The notes under the pieces: generated by a model
Database searches by the model: none
What the model saw: the letters and a program-made list of their open reading frames with translations, nothing else
What the model was told of the DNA's origin: nothing
In this document: positions 57,241 to 64,000 of the stretch, piece by piece
Layout of the letters: each line of letters starts with the position of its first letter
How positions within the stretch are numbered: position 1 is the stretch's first letter
Position numbers and translations under genes: made by a program
NCBI RefSeq assembly: GCF_025353885.1
Contig: NZ_JANXNX010000115.1
Span: 1-64,000 of the forward strand
Length of the DNA stretch: 64,000 nt
From: Sphingomonas sp.
Lineage (GTDB): Bacteria; Pseudomonadota; Alphaproteobacteria; Sphingomonadales; Sphingomonadaceae
Direction of reading: 5' to 3'

Positions 57241-58224
57241 CTAATTGATCTTGGTTTTGAAAGTGACGGTTCGCGTCTGGCCAGCGGCTACGCCACCGAA
57301 CCGCGCGGCGATCGCCGTGCCCGAAAATTCCCCGGCGTCGCTGTCCGTGGCGTCGGTCAGCGCCGCGCCCTGAAGCGTCAGGCTGCCGACGACGTAGGTT
57401 GTGGCGGCAGGGATGGGATCAGTCACGGCCAGGTTAGACAGCGCACCGCTGCCCGAAACCGTCGCAACCAGAGTGTATGTGATCACCGATCCAGGGACTG
57501 ATCGCGTGCCGCCGAACGGATCGGCGATGGTTGCGCTTTTCACGAACGAAACCGTCGCCGCGCTGACGATATAAAAACCCTTGTCGCGCCCGACGCCTGT
57601 GGAGGTGCCGATCACGGCATCGCCGCCGCCATCGCCAACACCCGTAAAGACGGTCCCGGCGGGGCCGGTGCCCGTTACCGCGGTTGCTGTCAGGTCGGTC
57701 TGGCCACGCTGGCCATCGGTGGCTGTCCCGGGAATGGTCGACAGTATGAACGCGCGGATCGACCCGTCGGCCGCGAGGACGGGATCGTTCGACCCGGCGG
57801 CATAGACCGTGTCGACGCCCGCGTCGTAAACACCGTTGTGATTGGTATCGAGGACGATCGAAGTGGTCGATGGATCGAACGCGTCGCCACCAATCGCATT
57901 GACCGGGGCAAGGCGAAACGCCTCTGATCCGTTTCCGGTATTTGTGATGTTGAAACTGAGAATCTGGTTGGTGCCACCCGAAAAGGCGCTGACGTCGCCG
58001 GGGTCGGCAGACGCCACCTTCACGTTAATGACTTCATCGACTTTCAGGTCGACCTTGTTCGACGGTACCGAAACCGGCTGGCCGACCGAATTGGTGTACG
58101 TTGCCGTTGCCGTATTGGTGATCGTCGTGCCGGCACTGGTTCCTGTCGCCAGCGCAGGCGCGCAAAAAACGATCGTCGTGGCCGGGATCGCCATGAGAAC
58201 AACAGCTCCCAGACGTACCTTCAT
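57241..58224 (-). CDS. Secreted DUF11-like protein, first gene of the operon
   Basis: ATG 58224 ('MKVRLGAVVLMAIPATTIVF') begins a good signal peptide ending 'CAPALATG'; ATG 58254 in the same frame adds ten residues and has AGGA upstream, so the start is not settled. The 327-residue mature part reads 'GTTITNTATATYTNSVGQPV', 'SFNITNTGNGSEAFRLAPVN', 'IVLDTNHNGVYDAGVDTVYA' (calcium-loop-like) and a C-terminal DUF11 domain ending 'RTVTFKTKIN'. It has the same plan as paralogues A and B but is more distant. The 185-215-base upstream region has repeated dyads and presumably holds the operon promoter. Confidence 0.8.
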   Translation of the reverse strand: MKVRLGAVVLMAIPATTIVFCAPALATGTSAGTTITNTATATYTNSVGQPVSVPSNKVDLKVDEVINVKVASADPGDVSAFSGGTNQILSFNITNTGNGSEAFRLAPVNAIGGDAFDPSTTSIVLDTNHNGVYDAGVDTVYAAGSNDPVLAADGSIRAFILSTIPGTATDGQRGQTDLTATAVTGTGPAGTVFTGVGDGGGDAVIGTSTGVGRDKGFYIVSAATVSFVKSATIADPFGGTRSVPGSVITYTLVATVSGSGALSNLAVTDPIPAATTYVVGSLTLQGAALTDATDSDAGEFSGTAIAARFGGVAAGQTRTVTFKTKIN

Positions 58225-58255
58225 TATCGACCATAAAATCCCGAAATTGGGCATT

Positions 58256-58371
58256 TGACGTCACATCCTGCGATTGCTGAAGGACGTGATGTGACCAAAG
58301 GATGAAATATTGCGTTAAAGTGGCGTCAAAAATGTTGACGTCAGTTAAGTTCTGTTAACGAATGATGTGAC
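58256..58371. promoter_or_regulatory. Dyad-rich upstream region of the DUF11 operon
   Basis: TGACGTCA occurs at 58256-58263 and 58336-58343, exactly 80 bases apart. GATGTGAC occurs at 58288-58295 and 58364-58371 and inverted at 58259-58266, the first two forming an inverted pair 21 bases apart. TTAA-N6-TTAA (58345-58358) is near but not equal to the CtrA consensus (N7). No clear -35/-10 pair was seen. Confidence 0.4.
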
Positions 58372-58438
58372 TGATCCAAGCTCACTGCCTTGACAGGCTC
58401 GCGATTTGGCCTATTCGCCGCGCCTCACGCTTCTGCAA

Positions 58439-58515
<77 letters not shown>

Positions 58516-58552
58516 GCGTGGTCCATTTTGGACCAATGCTCGGCGCACAGGT

Positions 58553-58774
58553 TCAGCGAAAGCGGCCGAGTTCCATCCAGCGCAGCAATGGTTTGAGCGG
58601 CATGATCCACACCGTGCCGGCGACTGCATAGAAGATGGCCTGCAATGGCCAGGCCAGCGCGCCGATGACCGGTGACAGGACGAGTATCACGACCGACCAT
58701 GCCGCGATCAGCGCCAGGATGATGAACATCCCCGCTGGCTTACGCCAGCTCGGCTTGTCTATTGGCTGCGGCAT
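58553..58774 (-). CDS. DUF2842 small membrane protein
   Basis: ATG 58774 ('MPQPIDKPSWRKPAGMFI', GAGGAAGG upstream) gives 73 residues; the track start is 34 residues too early. Two helices are present, 'AGMFIILALIAAWSVVILVL' and 'LQAIFYAVAGTVWIMPLKPL', with the family ending 'LLRWMELGRFR'. DUF2842 is a short alphaproteobacterial family of unknown role. It overlaps the end of the 5-FCL gene by 16 bases, so the two are translated from one message. Confidence 0.85.
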   Translation of the reverse strand: MPQPIDKPSWRKPAGMFIILALIAAWSVVILVLSPVIGALAWPLQAIFYAVAGTVWIMPLKPLLRWMELGRFR

Positions 58775-59361
58775 CGTTCTACCTTCCTCAAATAACAATA
58801 TTGCTCGGTAATGACGGCATCTAGCGTAATGTCCCACGGGCGCGTTGCAAGCTGCGGGACGCGTTGCTCCTCCCACGCGACACCAACGCGCAAAGGACGC
58901 TCATGGCAGGCAAAATACCGGTCATAATGGCCTCCGCCCTGGCCAAGCCGGTTGAGCTCGTCGTCGAATGCCAACAAAGGCACGAAGATGACGTCGGGCA
59001 CGACCGCTTCAGCACGAGTGAATGGCTGCAACCCGTTCCACGGCGACTCCGTGAGGGGATCGCCCCTCGTCCATCGCCGAAACATCAGGTCCGAATCCGC
59101 TGCAAGCGCGGGAAGTGCGGTCGGCACAGGCTGTTGCGAGATGTCCATACCGAGTTCTGCAAGGATCAGGCCGGGGTCCGGCTCACCCGACATCGCTGAA
59201 TACAGACCGATCAGGTGACTGCCGGTGATCTGCGTGACAACAGCTGGCGGAAGCACCGCCGCGCGCCAAACTTGTTCCTTATCAAGACGTTGGCGCACTT
59301 TCCTCATCGACTTGCGAAGCGCGGCCAGCGCATCGTTGGGGAAAAGTGGCGGGACCGCCAT
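58759..59361 (-). CDS. 5-formyltetrahydrofolate cyclo-ligase
   Basis: ATG 59361 with GGAG upstream is chosen over the track's TTG 59394, giving 200 residues, the usual family length. The conserved C-terminal motif 'VPLLAFDDELNRLGQGGGHY' 'DRYF' binds ATP and folate; the N-terminal 'ALRKSMRKVRQRL' is the usual opening basic helix. It converts 5-formyl-THF to 5,10-methenyl-THF with ATP, in the cytoplasm. It lies next to the 6S RNA and zapA, an arrangement conserved in many proteobacteria (ygfA in E. coli). Confidence 0.93.
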   Translation of the reverse strand: MAVPPLFPNDALAALRKSMRKVRQRLDKEQVWRAAVLPPAVVTQITGSHLIGLYSAMSGEPDPGLILAELGMDISQQPVPTALPALAADSDLMFRRWTRGDPLTESPWNGLQPFTRAEAVVPDVIFVPLLAFDDELNRLGQGGGHYDRYFACHERPLRVGVAWEEQRVPQLATRPWDITLDAVITEQYCYLRKVERCRSQ

Positions 59362-59397
59362 GGTCGTTTGCTCCGGAATATCCTCTGACGCCAAGTA

Positions 59398-59511
59398 CGT
59401 CAGGTGGGAACCATATAAGCAGGCCAGGGCCTGATCAGGGACAGCTCCCTTGGATGATGAATCGCCTCAGGGATTTTCTACGAGCTCGTGCCGGGCAGTG
59501 CCCACCGTCCC
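59398..59511 (-). ncRNA. ssrS: 6S RNA candidate (ssrS)
   Basis: The minus-strand sequence between the zapA stop and the 5-FCL start is the classic 6S position. It has a closing stem GGTGGG (59506-59501) with CCCACC (59408-59403), a CCCTGAGGCGATT segment resembling the conserved part of the 6S bubble, and an internal CAGGC/GCCTG hairpin. Ends are approximate. 6S RNA mimics an open promoter and holds the housekeeping RNA polymerase in stationary phase. Confidence 0.6.
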
Positions 59512-59515
59512 TAAC

Positions 59516-59830
59516 TTAGGCGTTAACGGTGCCGCCCTCAAGTGCGTCGGCCACGCCCTCTAGCCGAAAAGCCAGTTTACTCAGCGCAGCGGCGATTTCC
59601 GTGCCGACCGGGGCGGTCGGCACCGCTGCGGCCTGCTCGGCAAATTCGTCGGCCAGCAACAAAGCCGCAAAAAGCATCTGCCGCACCTCGTTCATGCCTC
59701 CGACGGCTGCGCGTGCCTCCTCAGCCTTGCGGTTGACGTGCTGCGCCAGCGTCCGCAAATGGTCCTCGCCACCGTCGCGACAGGCGATGACATAGCTTCG
59801 TCCGCCAACCTGCAAGTCGACCTCGGCCAT
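59516..59830 (-). CDS. zapA: ZapA, FtsZ-ring associated cell division protein
   Basis: The 104-residue product has the ZapA opening 'AEVDLQVGGRSYVIACRDGG' and 'DHLRTLAQHVNRKAEEARAA', followed by the coiled-coil tail 'RQMLFAALLLADEFAEQAAA'. It bundles FtsZ filaments at mid-cell. Its ATG overlaps the stop of the upstream small gene by one base (TGATG), and its stop is about five bases from the 6S RNA candidate. Family length is normal. Confidence 0.92.
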   Translation of the reverse strand: MAEVDLQVGGRSYVIACRDGGEDHLRTLAQHVNRKAEEARAAVGGMNEVRQMLFAALLLADEFAEQAAAVPTAPVGTEIAAALSKLAFRLEGVADALEGGTVNA

Positions 59831-60036
59831 CAGTTCGTCCTCTCGTTCGTGCCGATCTGTGCAATCACCGATTCCAGGCTGGCCAGGGCCGCCTGGGTAC
59901 GTGTGCGTAGCGCAAGATAGCGCGAATCGCTGTCGGGCACGCCCGGGATCTGGCGTCGTGCCACAGCGGCAGCCTCGATCCGGGCCATGGCAAGATTAAT
60001 CCGGTCGAGCAGGGCAATAACGGTGGTTTCGGTCAT
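59830..60036 (-). CDS. Small coiled-coil-like protein upstream of zapA
   Basis: ATG 60036 ('MTETTVIALLDRINLAMARI') gives 68 residues; the track's 187-residue ORF runs far upstream without support and into the divergent tkt region. It is alanine-rich and helical ('EAAAVARRQI', 'LALRTRTQAALASLESVIAQ') with no membrane segment. It is coupled to zapA by the TGATG overlap. Proteins of this size and place are found before zapA in alphaproteobacteria, which suggests a role with ZapA in division; the function is not known. Confidence 0.75.
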   Translation of the reverse strand: MTETTVIALLDRINLAMARIEAAAVARRQIPGVPDSDSRYLALRTRTQAALASLESVIAQIGTNERTN

Positions 60037-60170
60037 TCGGTGTGAATAGCATGGCAATCGGAACGGGCAATACAGCAGCAATCCGGTTGGCAAGTTGACG
60101 CCTGCGTTCCCCCGCGACAAATGAACGCGCCGTCGCATCGGAGCGACTCGGGGCCAAAGGTGCGATACTA

Positions 60171-62147
60171 ATGAGCGTAACGCCGCGCAGACTTGCCAAC
60201 GCCATTCGCGCATTAGCGATGGATGCAGTGGAGGCCGCCAATTCGGGTCATCCCGGTATGCCGATGGGGATGGCCGACGTGGCGACCGTCCTGTTCTCGA
60301 AATACCTGAAGTTCGATCCGAAAGCGCCAAAATGGCCTGACCGCGACCGGTTCGTCCTGTCCGCTGGCCATGGCTCGATGCTGGTTTACGCAACGCTTTA
60401 TTTGAGCGGCTATGATGCGCCGACGATGGACGATATTCGTAACTTCCGGCAGATCGGAAGTCCCTGTGCAGGCCATCCTGAAAACTTCGAACTCCCGGGG
60501 ATCGAGACTACGACGGGGCCGCTGGGGCAGGGGTTCGCGACCGCTGTCGGCATGGCCATCGCCGAACGACATCTGAACGCGGTATTCGGGGACGCGCTTG
60601 TCGACCACCACACCTGGGTTATCGCTGGCGACGGTTGCCTGATGGAGGGTATCAATCACGAGGCGGTAGGACTTGCCGGGCATCTTGGTCTCGGTCGCTT
60701 GATCGTGTTGTGGGACGATAATCGCATCACGATCGACGGCGCGACGAGCCTGTCCACCAGCGAGGACATTCCCGCGCGATATCGGGCCAGCGGGTGGCAT
60801 GTCGTCGCGTGCGACGGTCACGATCCCGACGATATTGCCCGTGCTTTCGACGCCGCGATCGCCGATCCGCGGCCGACGCTGGTCGCCTGCCGGACGATCA
60901 TCGGCAAGGGTGCGCCGAACAAGCAGGGGACGTCCGCAACGCATGGTGCCGCATTAGGCGCGGCGGAAGTTGCCGCTGCGCGCGCGACGCTCGAATGGCC
61001 GGATGCGCCATTTGTTATTCCCGACGATATCCTGACAGAATGGCGCAGCTTCGGCGAAGCGGGTGCGCAGGCTCGGGCCGAGTGGGACGCGCGTCTCGCC
61101 GCAAGCCCTTCAGCGGCGGAGTTCAGACGGCGGATGAGTGGTGAGGCCGCAGGTGATTCGGTCATTCAGGATTTCATGGCGGATTTGCTGGCCAAGCCGG
61201 CCAATGTTGCGTCGCGAAAGTCTTCTGAAATGGTCCTTGGGGCGATCACCGAGGCAATGCCCGAAACGATCGGCGGTTCGGCTGATCTTACGGGTTCGAA
61301 CAATACCAAAACATCGTCCACCAAGCCACTGACGAAGGACGATTATTCCGGTCGTTACATTTATTACGGTATCCGCGAGTTCGGGATGTCAGCAGCGATG
61401 AACGGGATGGCGTTGCACGGCGGGATTATCCCGTATGGCGGCACGTTCCTGGTGTTCTCCGATTATTGTCGCGCCGCCATCAGGCTGTCGGCATTGCAGC
61501 AGGCGCGCGTCATTTATGTGATGACCCACGACTCGATCGGACTGGGCGAAGATGGCCCGACCCATCAGCCGGTCGAACATGTCATGTCGCTCCGGCTGAT
61601 TCCGAACCTTCATGTCTATCGTCCCTGCGACGCCATTGAAGTGGCAGAGTGCTGGGCACTGGCTTTGGCCCGGACGGAGGGGCCTTCGCTGTTGGCGCTG
61701 TCACGTCAAAACCTTCCGCAAGTACGTGTCGGGATTGAAGAAAATATGTGCGCCAAGGGTGGGTATGTGTTGCGACGCGCCAATGCCGCCCGTCGCGTCC
61801 TGCTGCTGGCGACCGGTTCCGAAGTGTCGCTGGCGATCGAAGTGGCCGACCGCCTGGAAGAGCACGGCATCGGTGCTGACGTGATTTCCCTGCCTAGTTG
61901 GGAAAACTTTCAATCACAATCGCAGGCTTATCGCGATGAGGTGTTGCCCGCGGGTCCGCTGCGCGTATCGATCGAGGCGGGGACCACCTTCGGATGGGAA
62001 CGCCATGTTCGCGATGGCTTGCGTTTTGGCGTAGACGGATTTGGCGCATCGGCACCGATTGACGATCTTTACCGGCATTTCGGCCTGACCGCAGACGCGA
62101 TCACGCCGCAGATTATCGAAAAACTCGAAGGGACTACAAACACATGA
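60171..62147 (+). CDS. tkt: Transketolase
   Basis: The 658-residue thiamine diphosphate enzyme exchanges two-carbon units between ketoses and aldoses in the pentose phosphate pathway. Motifs are intact: '[20 protein letters not shown]' near the N-terminus, the ThDP/Mg site '[20 protein letters not shown]' (GDG...N), and the pyrimidine domain '[20 protein letters not shown]' with '[20 protein letters not shown]'. The start at ATG 60171 has only a weak AAAGG. The stop overlaps gap by four bases (ATGA). The gap upstream (60037-60170) holds both divergent promoters. Confidence 0.96.
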   Translation: MSVTPRRLANAIRALAMDAVEAANSGHPGMPMGMADVATVLFSKYLKFDPKAPKWPDRDRFVLSAGHGSMLVYATLYLSGYDAPTMDDIRNFRQIGSPCAGHPENFELPGIETTTGPLGQGFATAVGMAIAERHLNAVFGDALVDHHTWVIAGDGCLMEGINHEAVGLAGHLGLGRLIVLWDDNRITIDGATSLSTSEDIPARYRASGWHVVACDGHDPDDIARAFDAAIADPRPTLVACRTIIGKGAPNKQGTSATHGAALGAAEVAAARATLEWPDAPFVIPDDILTEWRSFGEAGAQARAEWDARLAASPSAAEFRRRMSGEAAGDSVIQDFMADLLAKPANVASRKSSEMVLGAITEAMPETIGGSADLTGSNNTKTSSTKPLTKDDYSGRYIYYGIREFGMSAAMNGMALHGGIIPYGGTFLVFSDYCRAAIRLSALQQARVIYVMTHDSIGLGEDGPTHQPVEHVMSLRLIPNLHVYRPCDAIEVAECWALALARTEGPSLLALSRQNLPQVRVGIEENMCAKGGYVLRRANAARRVLLLATGSEVSLAIEVADRLEEHGIGADVISLPSWENFQSQSQAYRDEVLPAGPLRVSIEAGTTFGWERHVRDGLRFGVDGFGASAPIDDLYRHFGLTADAITPQIIEKLEGTTNT

Positions 62148-63154
62148 CCGTCAAAGTTGCGATTAACGGATTCGGACGCATTGGACGTCTTGTGGCACGC
62201 GCCATCCTCGAGCGGCCCGATTGCGGACTGGAACTCGTGGCCATCAATGACCTGGGTGACGCAAAATCGAATGCGATGCTGTTCAAGCGCGATTCGGTCC
62301 ACGGTGCGTATCCCGGGAGCGTCGAGGCTGATGGCCAGGATCTCGTCATCGACGGCAAGCGGATCAAGGTGACGGCGGAGCGCGATCCCGCCAACCTGCC
62401 GCACAGCGCCAATGGTGTCGATATTGCGCTTGAATGCACAGGCTTTTTTACCGATCGGGGTGATGCGCAAAAGCATCTGGATGCCGGTGCCAAGCGCGTT
62501 CTGATCTCGGCTCCGGGCAAGGGTGTCGACTTGACCGTCGTCTATGGCGTGAACCATGAAAAGCTGACCGCTGATCACGTCATCGTGTCGAATGCGTCCT
62601 GCACGACGAATTGCCTCGCGCCGGTCGCCAAGGTGCTGAACGATGCGCTGGGCATCGAACACGGTCTCATGACGACGATCCATGCCTATACGAACGACCA
62701 GAAAATCCTCGACCAGATTCACCCTGACATGCGCCGCGCCCGCGCCGCCGCGATGTCGATTATCCCGACGACGACGGGTGCCGCGCGTGCCGTTGGTGAG
62801 GTTCTGCCCGAACTGAAGGGCAAGCTGGATGGCTCGGCGGTCCGTGTGCCCACCCCGAATGTCAGCCTGATCGACCTGACCTTCGTGCCGTCGCGCGAGA
62901 CGAGCAAGGAAGAGGTCAACGCAATCCTGAAATCTGCTTCGGAATCAGGGCCTTTGAAGGGTATCCTTGCCTATACCGATGAGCCGCTGGTGTCGGTCGA
63001 TCTCAACCATAATCCGGTGTCCTCAACCGTCGACAGCCTGGAAACGGCCGTGATCGGCGGCAAGCTGGTTCGCGTCGTCAGTTGGTATGATAACGAATGG
63101 GGCTTTTCCAACCGGATGGTCGATACCGCCGGTGCCATCGGCAAGTTGATCTGA
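62144..63154 (+). CDS. gap: Glyceraldehyde-3-phosphate dehydrogenase
   Basis: The 336-residue, NAD-dependent type I enzyme shows the N-terminal Rossmann motif '[20 protein letters not shown]', the catalytic '[17 protein letters not shown]' with the active-site cysteine, and '[17 protein letters not shown]' at the end. '[20 protein letters not shown]' is typical of proteobacterial Gap. ATG 62144 overlaps the tkt stop. It converts G3P to 1,3-bisphosphoglycerate, and pgk follows after two bases, so the three are one operon. Confidence 0.97.
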   Translation: MTVKVAINGFGRIGRLVARAILERPDCGLELVAINDLGDAKSNAMLFKRDSVHGAYPGSVEADGQDLVIDGKRIKVTAERDPANLPHSANGVDIALECTGFFTDRGDAQKHLDAGAKRVLISAPGKGVDLTVVYGVNHEKLTADHVIVSNASCTTNCLAPVAKVLNDALGIEHGLMTTIHAYTNDQKILDQIHPDMRRARAAAMSIIPTTTGAARAVGEVLPELKGKLDGSAVRVPTPNVSLIDLTFVPSRETSKEEVNAILKSASESGPLKGILAYTDEPLVSVDLNHNPVSSTVDSLETAVIGGKLVRVVSWYDNEWGFSNRMVDTAGAIGKLI

Positions 63155-63156
63155 CG

Positions 63157-64000
63157 ATGGCGACGTTCAAAACTCTCGACGACATTGGCGATGTTCGTGG
63201 CAAGCGGGTGCTCGTGCGAGAGGATTTGAATGCGCCGATGGATGGTGCGAAGATCACTGACGACAGCAGGTTACGGGCGGCGGTCCCGACGTTGGCGGAA
63301 TTATCGGACGCCGGGGCGGTGGTGCTGGTGCTGACCCATATCGGCAGGCCGCGTGCTGGTGGCGATCCGCGACTTTCGACCGCGCTGATGTGCAATCGGC
63401 TTGCCAGCCTGCTGGGACGCGAGGTGATGTTTGTCAGCGATTGCGTGGGGGCAAGCGTGGCCTCTGCCCTCGCCCTGCTCCAGCCCGGAGCGATCGCCTT
63501 GCTTGAAAATACACGGTTCCATGCTGGCGAGGAGGCGAACGACCCCGCTTTCGTCGCTGAGTTGGCCAAATCGGGCGATCTGTACGTCAACGATGCGTTC
63601 TCAGCGGCCCACCGCGCCCATGCGTCCACCGAGGGGCTGGCGCACATGCTGCCGGCATTTGCCGGTCGCGCGATGGAGGCCGAACTCGACGCCCTGCAAA
63701 AGGCGTTGGGCAACCCCGAACATCCCGTTGCGGCCGTTGTCGGCGGTGCGAAAGTTTCAACCAAGCTGGCCGTGCTGGAACACCTTGTCGCCCAAGTCGA
63801 TCATTTGATCATCGGTGGCGGCATGGCGAACACGTTCCTGGCGGCGCGTGGTGTCTACGTCGGCAAATCACTGTGCGAACATGACCTCGTCGACACGGCC
63901 AACCGGATTTTCGACGCCGCGGACGTAGCGGGCTGTACCGTCCATCTGCCCTATGACGTGGTTGTCGCAAAAGAATTCCGCGCCGACCCGCCGACCCGCA
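63157..64000 (+). CDS. pgk: Phosphoglycerate kinase, N-terminal part (runs off window)
   Basis: ATG 63157 lies two bases after the gap stop; the frame is open to base 64000, giving the first 281 residues, and was missed by the ORF track except for a shadow. Motifs: 'RVLVREDLNAPMDGAKITDD' (the usual RVDLNVP read as REDLNAP), 'LTHIGRPRAGGDP', 'LLENTRFHAGEEAND', 'VNDAFSAAHRAHASTEG' and 'VVGGAKVSTKLAVLEHL'. It makes ATP from 1,3-bisphosphoglycerate. The C-terminal nucleotide domain lies outside the window. Confidence 0.95.
   Translation, partial: MATFKTLDDIGDVRGKRVLVREDLNAPMDGAKITDDSRLRAAVPTLAELSDAGAVVLVLTHIGRPRAGGDPRLSTALMCNRLASLLGREVMFVSDCVGASVASALALLQPGAIALLENTRFHAGEEANDPAFVAELAKSGDLYVNDAFSAAHRAHASTEGLAHMLPAFAGRAMEAELDALQKALGNPEHPVAAVVGGAKVSTKLAVLEHLVAQVDHLIIGGGMANTFLAARGVYVGKSLCEHDLVDTANRIFDAADVAGCTVHLPYDVVVAKEFRADPPTR

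Noticed and set aside
58256-58263. TGACGTCA as a eukaryotic-type CRE element
   Set aside because: The match to that consensus is coincidental in a bacterial genome; only the repeat pattern is considered meaningful.
58345-58358. CtrA binding site before the DUF11 operon
   Set aside because: The two TTAA halves are separated by six bases, not the seven of the consensus.

Overview
The window reads as a chromosomal segment of an alphaproteobacterium of the sphingomonad type (Sphingomonas, Sphingobium, Novosphingobium or Sphingopyxis relatives). The grounds are three TonB-dependent receptors next to catabolic genes, a DUF2842 protein, the zapA / 6S RNA / 5-FCL arrangement, a transketolase-gap-pgk run, pentonate-type sugar acid genes, and evenly high GC. 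No species is claimed. All family assignments are from reading the translations; no database was searched.

Layout. (1) 1-14.0 kb is a catabolic accessory region: a partial TonB receptor, a TetR regulator facing a frameshifted cytochrome P450, a GAF/HisKA_2 sensor kinase, a remnant of a DJ-1/PfpI gene, then a tightly coupled minus-strand operon (TonB receptor, Baeyer-Villiger monooxygenase, SDR, aldehyde dehydrogenase, MFS) with a divergent TetR gene. It looks built to take up a hydrophobic ketone or alcohol, convert it to an ester or lactone, and oxidise the resulting alcohol and aldehyde. (2) 14.3-19.5 kb is a sugar lactone/sugar acid module: SMP-30 lactonase, sugar MFS, GntR/FCD regulator, XylD-type dehydratase. 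(3) 19.6-26.0 kb is an iron module: DUF2946-like protein, siderophore-type TonB receptor, two PepSY membrane proteins and small DUF3649/DUF3325-like proteins, with a Fur-like palindrome inside. (4) 26.0-31.5 kb is a split YjfIJKLMC-type cluster: DUF1190, DUF350, DUF2491 | DUF2170, PspA/IM30, glutathionylspermidine-synthase-like ATP-grasp, then a DctA-type symporter.

(5) 31.6-36.9 kb holds an ScfR-type XRE regulator and a small envelope/glycan-like group (deacetylase, ATP-grasp, LMW phosphatase, acyltransferase). (6) 37.1-40.3 kb is an RND pump without an adjacent adaptor. (7) 40.3-48.1 kb is a complete kdpFABCDE potassium-uptake operon, including a 29-residue KdpF absent from the ORF track, and it is followed by a PilZ gene. 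(8) 49.3-58.3 kb is the strongest candidate for an undescribed system: five minus-strand genes for exported DUF11-like proteins sharing N-terminal and C-terminal signatures, ending in a 1697-residue protein with Ig-like modules and a predicted outer-membrane barrel. (9) 58.4-64 kb is housekeeping: tRNA-Asp, DUF2842, 5-FCL, 6S RNA candidate, zapA, tkt, gap and the start of pgk.

Many genes overlap by 1-8 bases (GTGA, ATGA, TTGA), so much of the window is translationally coupled. Promoters, operators and terminators are pattern calls from the sequence and are tentative.
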